DNA of 6,259 nt. Source: an uncultured Faecalibacterium sp. Lineage in GTDB: Bacteria > Bacillota > Clostridia > Oscillospirales > Ruminococcaceae. The DNA is taken from NCBI GenBank assembly GCA_934561485.1, contig CAKTGS010000103.1, forward strand, positions 1-6,259. Reading direction: 5' to 3'. How positions within the stretch are numbered: position 1 is the stretch's first letter; each line of letters opens with the position of its first letter. Under the pieces are notes generated by a model that saw only the letters and a program-made list of their open reading frames with translations, ran no database searches and was not told where the DNA came from. A program made the position numbers and the translations under genes. Positions 4,204 to 6,259 of the stretch are shown one piece after another.

Positions 4204-5790
4204 ATGTGTTGTGTGATGGGCTACACCGGGCACGATCTGAGTGCCGCCAAGTTCAAAGAGTATCTGCTGCGCACGGTGATGCGCGGCCCGGACGACCAGC
4301 GGGTGGTAGAAGGCCCCTTTGGTCTGATGGGCTTTGGCCGACTGGCCATCATGGGCCTGACGCCGGAGGGGATGCAGCCCTTCTACCGCGGAGCAGACTG
4401 TGTGGTGTGCAACGGTGAGCTGTACGGCTTCCGGTTTGAAAAAGAGATCCTCAAGCGCCGGGGCTACAAGTTCCAGTCCGACTGCGACTGCGAGATCCTG
4501 CTGCCGCTGTACTACGAATACGGGCTGGACATGTTCCGCCACATGGACGCCGAGTTTGCGCTGATCCTGTACGATTCCCGCAAAGACCGGCTGATCGCTG
4601 CCCGCGACCCCATCGGCATTCGGCCCCTGTTCTACGGCTACTCCAAGTCCAGCCATCAGATCGCCTTTGCTTCCGAGATGCAGAACCTGATCGGCTGGTG
4701 CGATGACATCCGGCCCTTCCCCATTGGCAGCTACTACTGCGATGGCCGCTTTGTGCGCTACGAGGACATTGCGGACGTGCCTGCACCCATGGATGATGAC
4801 ATGGACACCGTGCTCCGGAACATCCGCGAAAAGCTGATCGCCGGCGTGGAAAAGCGCCTGGATGCCGATGCGCCGGTAGGCTTCCTGCTGTCCGGCGGCC
4901 TGGACTCCTCGCTGGTGTGCTCCATTGCCGCCAAAAAGCTGGGCAAGCCCATCCGCACCTTTGCCATTGGCATGGACACGGACGCCATTGACCTGAAGTA
5001 TGCCCGCCAGACCGCCGAATATCTGGGCAGCGACCACCACGAGATCATCATCAACCGCGATATGGTCCTCAACAGCCTGGAAGAGGTCATCCGCCTGCTG
5101 GGCACCTGGGACATTACCACCATCCGCGCCAGCATGGGCATGTACCTGCTGTGCAAGGCCATCCACGAGCAGACCGATGTCCGCGTGCTGCTGACCGGCG
5201 AGATCTCCGATGAGCTGTTCGGCTACAAATACACCGACTACGCCCCCACCGCCGATGCCTTCCAGCAGGAGAGCCAGAAGCGCATCCGGGAGCTGTACAT
5301 GTACGATGTGCTGCGCGCCGACCGCTGCATTTCCTCCAACAGCATCGAGGCCCGCGTGCCCTTTGGCGATTTGGACTTTGTGCGCTACGTCATGGCCATT
5401 GACCCGGAAAAGAAGCTGAACAGCTACGGCAAAGGCAAGTATTTGCTGCGCAAGGCCTTTGAGGGCGACTGGCTGCCGCCGGAGATCCTGTGGCGCGAAA
5501 AGGCCGCCTTCTCGGATGCTGTGGGCCACAGCATGGTGGACGACATCAAGGAATACGCCAACAGCCTGTACACCGATGAGGAGTTCCAGCTGCGCCGGGC
5601 CAACTACTCGGCCCACTGTATGCCCTTTACCAAAGAGAGCCTGTTCTACCGGGAGATCTTTGAGAAATACTACCACGATCAGAGCCGCACCATCGTAGAC
5701 TTCTGGATGCCCAACAAGGCATGGCCGGGCTGCAACGTCAACGATCCTTCGGCCCGCGTGCTGGCAAACTACGGCGCATCGGGCGTATAA
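4204..5790 (+). CDS. asnB: Asparagine synthase (glutamine-hydrolysing)
   Basis: Makes asparagine from aspartate, ATP and glutamine in the cytoplasm. The 528-residue protein resembles E. coli AsnB (about 554) and human ASNS over its whole length. The N-terminal class II glutaminase domain (about 2-190) has Cys2 as the nucleophile freed by Met removal, RGPD (27-30), NGE (70-72) and the Asp95 region for glutamine binding. The synthetase domain has the PPi loop SGGLDSS (230-236), the GEISDELFG loop (332-340), EARVPF (382-387) and Lys433 in WREKAAFSD. By alignment from memory with E. coli AsnB, Glu333 and Lys433 would be the catalytic pair. The Gly normally found in GEGSDE is Ile334 here, and the following FGGY is FGYKY; these are probably clade variations in an active enzyme. 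It is the only gene under the Asn T-box, fitting supply on demand. It ends 62 nt before a 16-bp terminator. Confidence 0.97.
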   Translation: MCCVMGYTGHDLSAAKFKEYLLRTVMRGPDDQRVVEGPFGLMGFGRLAIMGLTPEGMQPFYRGADCVVCNGELYGFRFEKEILKRRGYKFQSDCDCEILLPLYYEYGLDMFRHMDAEFALILYDSRKDRLIAARDPIGIRPLFYGYSKSSHQIAFASEMQNLIGWCDDIRPFPIGSYYCDGRFVRYEDIADVPAPMDDDMDTVLRNIREKLIAGVEKRLDADAPVGFLLSGGLDSSLVCSIAAKKLGKPIRTFAIGMDTDAIDLKYARQTAEYLGSDHHEIIINRDMVLNSLEEVIRLLGTWDITTIRASMGMYLLCKAIHEQTDVRVLLTGEISDELFGYKYTDYAPTADAFQQESQKRIRELYMYDVLRADRCISSNSIEARVPFGDLDFVRYVMAIDPEKKLNSYGKGKYLLRKAFEGDWLPPEILWREKAAFSDAVGHSMVDDIKEYANSLYTDEEFQLRRANYSAHCMPFTKESLFYREIFEKYYHDQSRTIVDFWMPNKAWPGCNVNDPSARVLANYGASGV

Positions 5791-5799
5791 TAGATTTTA

Positions 5800-5850
5800 A
5801 ATGGCCTCCGCTGCGCTCTGGCCATCAACAGCGGAATTATTATTTTTATA
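5800..5850 (+). repeat. 27-bp interrupted palindrome plus linker after the asnB stop (copy 1)
   Basis: Bases 5800-5826 are repeated exactly, in inverse orientation, at 6067-6093. The unit is an interrupted palindrome: ATGGCC (5801-5806) and GGCCAT (5820-5825) flank a 13-nt centre that can form a small GC-TGC-GC turn. It starts 9 nt after the asnB stop. The linker that follows (5827-5852, with CAGCGGAA then T/A-rich) resembles the linker after the second copy. A terminator begins right after it. Taken alone the palindrome has no T run at its base, so it is not itself a terminator. Confidence 0.85.
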
Positions 5851-5852
5851 TG

Positions 5853-5893
5853 GCAAACAAGCCAGACCTGCGGGTCTGGCTTGTTTGCTTTTT
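5853..5893 (+). terminator. Intrinsic terminator of asnB
   Basis: A perfect 16-bp stem pairs 5853-5868 with 5873-5888 around a TGCG loop, followed by five T (5889-5893). It lies 62 nt after the asnB stop. A-rich and T-rich stem ends make weaker activity in the other direction possible. Confidence 0.95.
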
Positions 5894-6003
5894 CACAGAA
5901 GGAGTCGCAAGAATAGAACAACATCTTCTGTGCTTGTTCCCTGCGGGAACCTCCGCACAGACGAAAAGCGGCTGCTGCCCGTACCGCCCCCTCTGGTGAA
6001 AAT
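5894..6003. other. Noncoding spacer between two terminators, with alternative hairpins
   Basis: I see no credible gene here. An 8-bp pairing, CACAGAAG (5894-5901) with CTTCTGTG (5925-5932), competes with a longer interrupted hairpin: CTGTGC (5928-5933) with GCACAG (5955-5960), enclosing GTTCCC-TGC-GGGAAC (5936-5950). The remaining 5961-6003 shows nothing. No promoter or ribosome site supports any short frame that crosses it. It may be debris of intergenic repeats. Confidence 0.4.
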
Positions 6004-6039
6004 GCAAAATCGGACAGGCCGCAGTCTGTCCGATTTTGC
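6004..6039 (-). terminator. Terminator hairpin for the right-edge minus-strand gene
   Basis: A perfect 14-bp stem pairs 6004-6017 with 6026-6039 around an 8-nt loop. On the minus strand its 3' arm ends in TTTTGC and then ATTTT, fitting termination of the gene whose stop lies 70 nt upstream at 6110. On the plus strand the T run sits only inside the stem, so activity in that direction is likely weaker. Confidence 0.8.
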
Positions 6040-6040
6040 T

Positions 6041-6093
6041 CGAATTAAAATAAAATTTCCTCTGAAGATGGCCAGAGCGCAGCGGAGGCCATT
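6041..6093 (-). repeat. 27-bp interrupted palindrome plus linker after the right-edge gene (copy 2)
   Basis: Bases 6067-6093 are the exact inverse of 5800-5826. Read in the direction of its own gene, the unit has the same orientation as in asnB. It starts 16 nt after the stop at 6110 and is followed by a 27-nt linker (6066-6040, CAGAGGAA then T/A-rich) before the terminator hairpin. The linker is clearly similar to the asnB one, so the shared element is nearer 50 bp than 27. Confidence 0.85.
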
Positions 6094-6109
6094 CTCAATC
6101 GTTCCACCC

Positions 6110-6259
6110 TTACATCCGAATCTTCTGCGCGGCGCGGGCAATGGAGGCCAGCAGCGCCACCAGCCGCTTTTCGTCCATCTGGCCGCAGTAGCTGGTAAAG
6201 GTGTAGTAGCAGCCCTGCACGCAGAAGGACAGCACGATCTTGCGCACCACGTCCGTTTC
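6110..6259 (-). CDS. C-terminal end of an unidentified protein (5' part beyond the window)
   Basis: On the minus strand an open frame enters from the right edge and ends at TAA (6112-6110), giving 49 residues from ETDVVRKIVL to ARAAQKIRM. GC-rich third positions, like those of asnB, and the terminator downstream support real coding. The segment is predicted helical, with a Cys- and aromatic-rich stretch (FCVQGCYYTF, about residues 12-21) followed by an amphipathic C-terminal helix (KRLVALLASIARAAQKI). This is compatible with the ligand-binding or dimerisation domain of a TetR-type regulator, but too little is present to assign a family. The gene converges on asnB and shares its 3' repeat design. 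Confidence 0.7.
   Translation of the reverse strand, partial: ETDVVRKIVLSFCVQGCYYTFTSYCGQMDEKRLVALLASIARAAQKIRM

Noticed and set aside
4102..5676. A 524-codon open frame on the minus strand opposite asnB
   Set aside because: It is antisense to a fully recognisable enzyme and begins and ends without a sensible ribosome site. It reflects the GC-rich third positions of asnB, and its composition (runs of V, A, H, Q, G) is typical of such shadows.
5721..5999. A 92-codon plus-strand frame overlapping the end of asnB
   Set aside because: It overlaps asnB in another frame and runs through the asnB terminator hairpin, and no ribosome site precedes it.
5800..6093. A MITE or small insertion element bounded by the 27-bp inverted repeats
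   Set aside because: The repeats are inverted with about 240 bp between them, which looks transposon-like. The interval holds two convergent terminators belonging to the flanking genes and no visible target-site duplication outside the repeats, and each copy is better explained by its fixed place after a stop codon.

Overview
The window looks like chromosomal DNA from a Gram-positive anaerobe of the Clostridia, most plausibly Faecalibacterium or a close relative in the Oscillospiraceae. This is inferred from the T-box riboswitch, the clostridial-type ribosomal proteins, the ferredoxin-tailed aldo/keto reductase and the GC-rich third codon positions; no marker gene settles the genus. Nearly everything is recognisable housekeeping or regulatory DNA. 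I found no phage, insertion sequence, CRISPR array, toxin-antitoxin pair or defence module.

Layout: (1) 1-1027 is the end of a ribosomal protein operon, rplJ (missing only its first few codons) and rplL, closed by a strong intrinsic terminator. These two genes favour GCT for Ala, unlike the GCC-rich genes after them, as expected for very highly expressed genes. (2) 1074-2329 is a single-gene unit for an aldo/keto reductase carrying two C-terminal cysteine clusters for Fe-S binding. It converges on (3) a GntR/FCD-family regulator on the minus strand (2379-3038); the two share a bidirectional terminator at 2330-2369. (4) 3039-3387 is an AT-rich divergent promoter region with an array of TTTGGC/GCCAAA half-sites. 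It drives the FCD regulator one way and (5) a Fur-family, possibly zinc-sensing, repressor (3388-3864) the other way. (6) The last codons of the fur-like gene hold a near-consensus promoter for a T-box leader (about 3877-4173) with an AAC (Asn) specifier, which controls (7) asnB, glutamine-dependent asparagine synthetase (4204-5790). (8) A convergent minus-strand gene enters from the right edge (6110-6259, C-terminal 49 residues only).

The best understood circuit is the T-box/asnB unit. Uncharged tRNA-Asn should stabilise an antiterminator at 4103-4139 instead of the terminator at 4118-4173, so that asparagine synthetase is made when asparagine is short. Every T-box part can be traced: Stem I, specifier, Stem II, the IIA/B pseudoknot, Stem III, the T-box bulge with a UGGC that complements the GCCA end of tRNA-Asn, and the mutually exclusive hairpins.

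The least explained feature is a repeated 3' untranslated design. asnB and the convergent right-hand gene each carry the same exact 27-bp interrupted palindrome just after the stop codon, in the sense direction of each gene. In both it is followed by a similar purine-then-T-rich linker of 26-27 nt and then a long terminator hairpin. The aldo/keto reductase gene has a diverged version of the same plan. This looks like a dispersed post-stop repeat family and is the main item worth following up.
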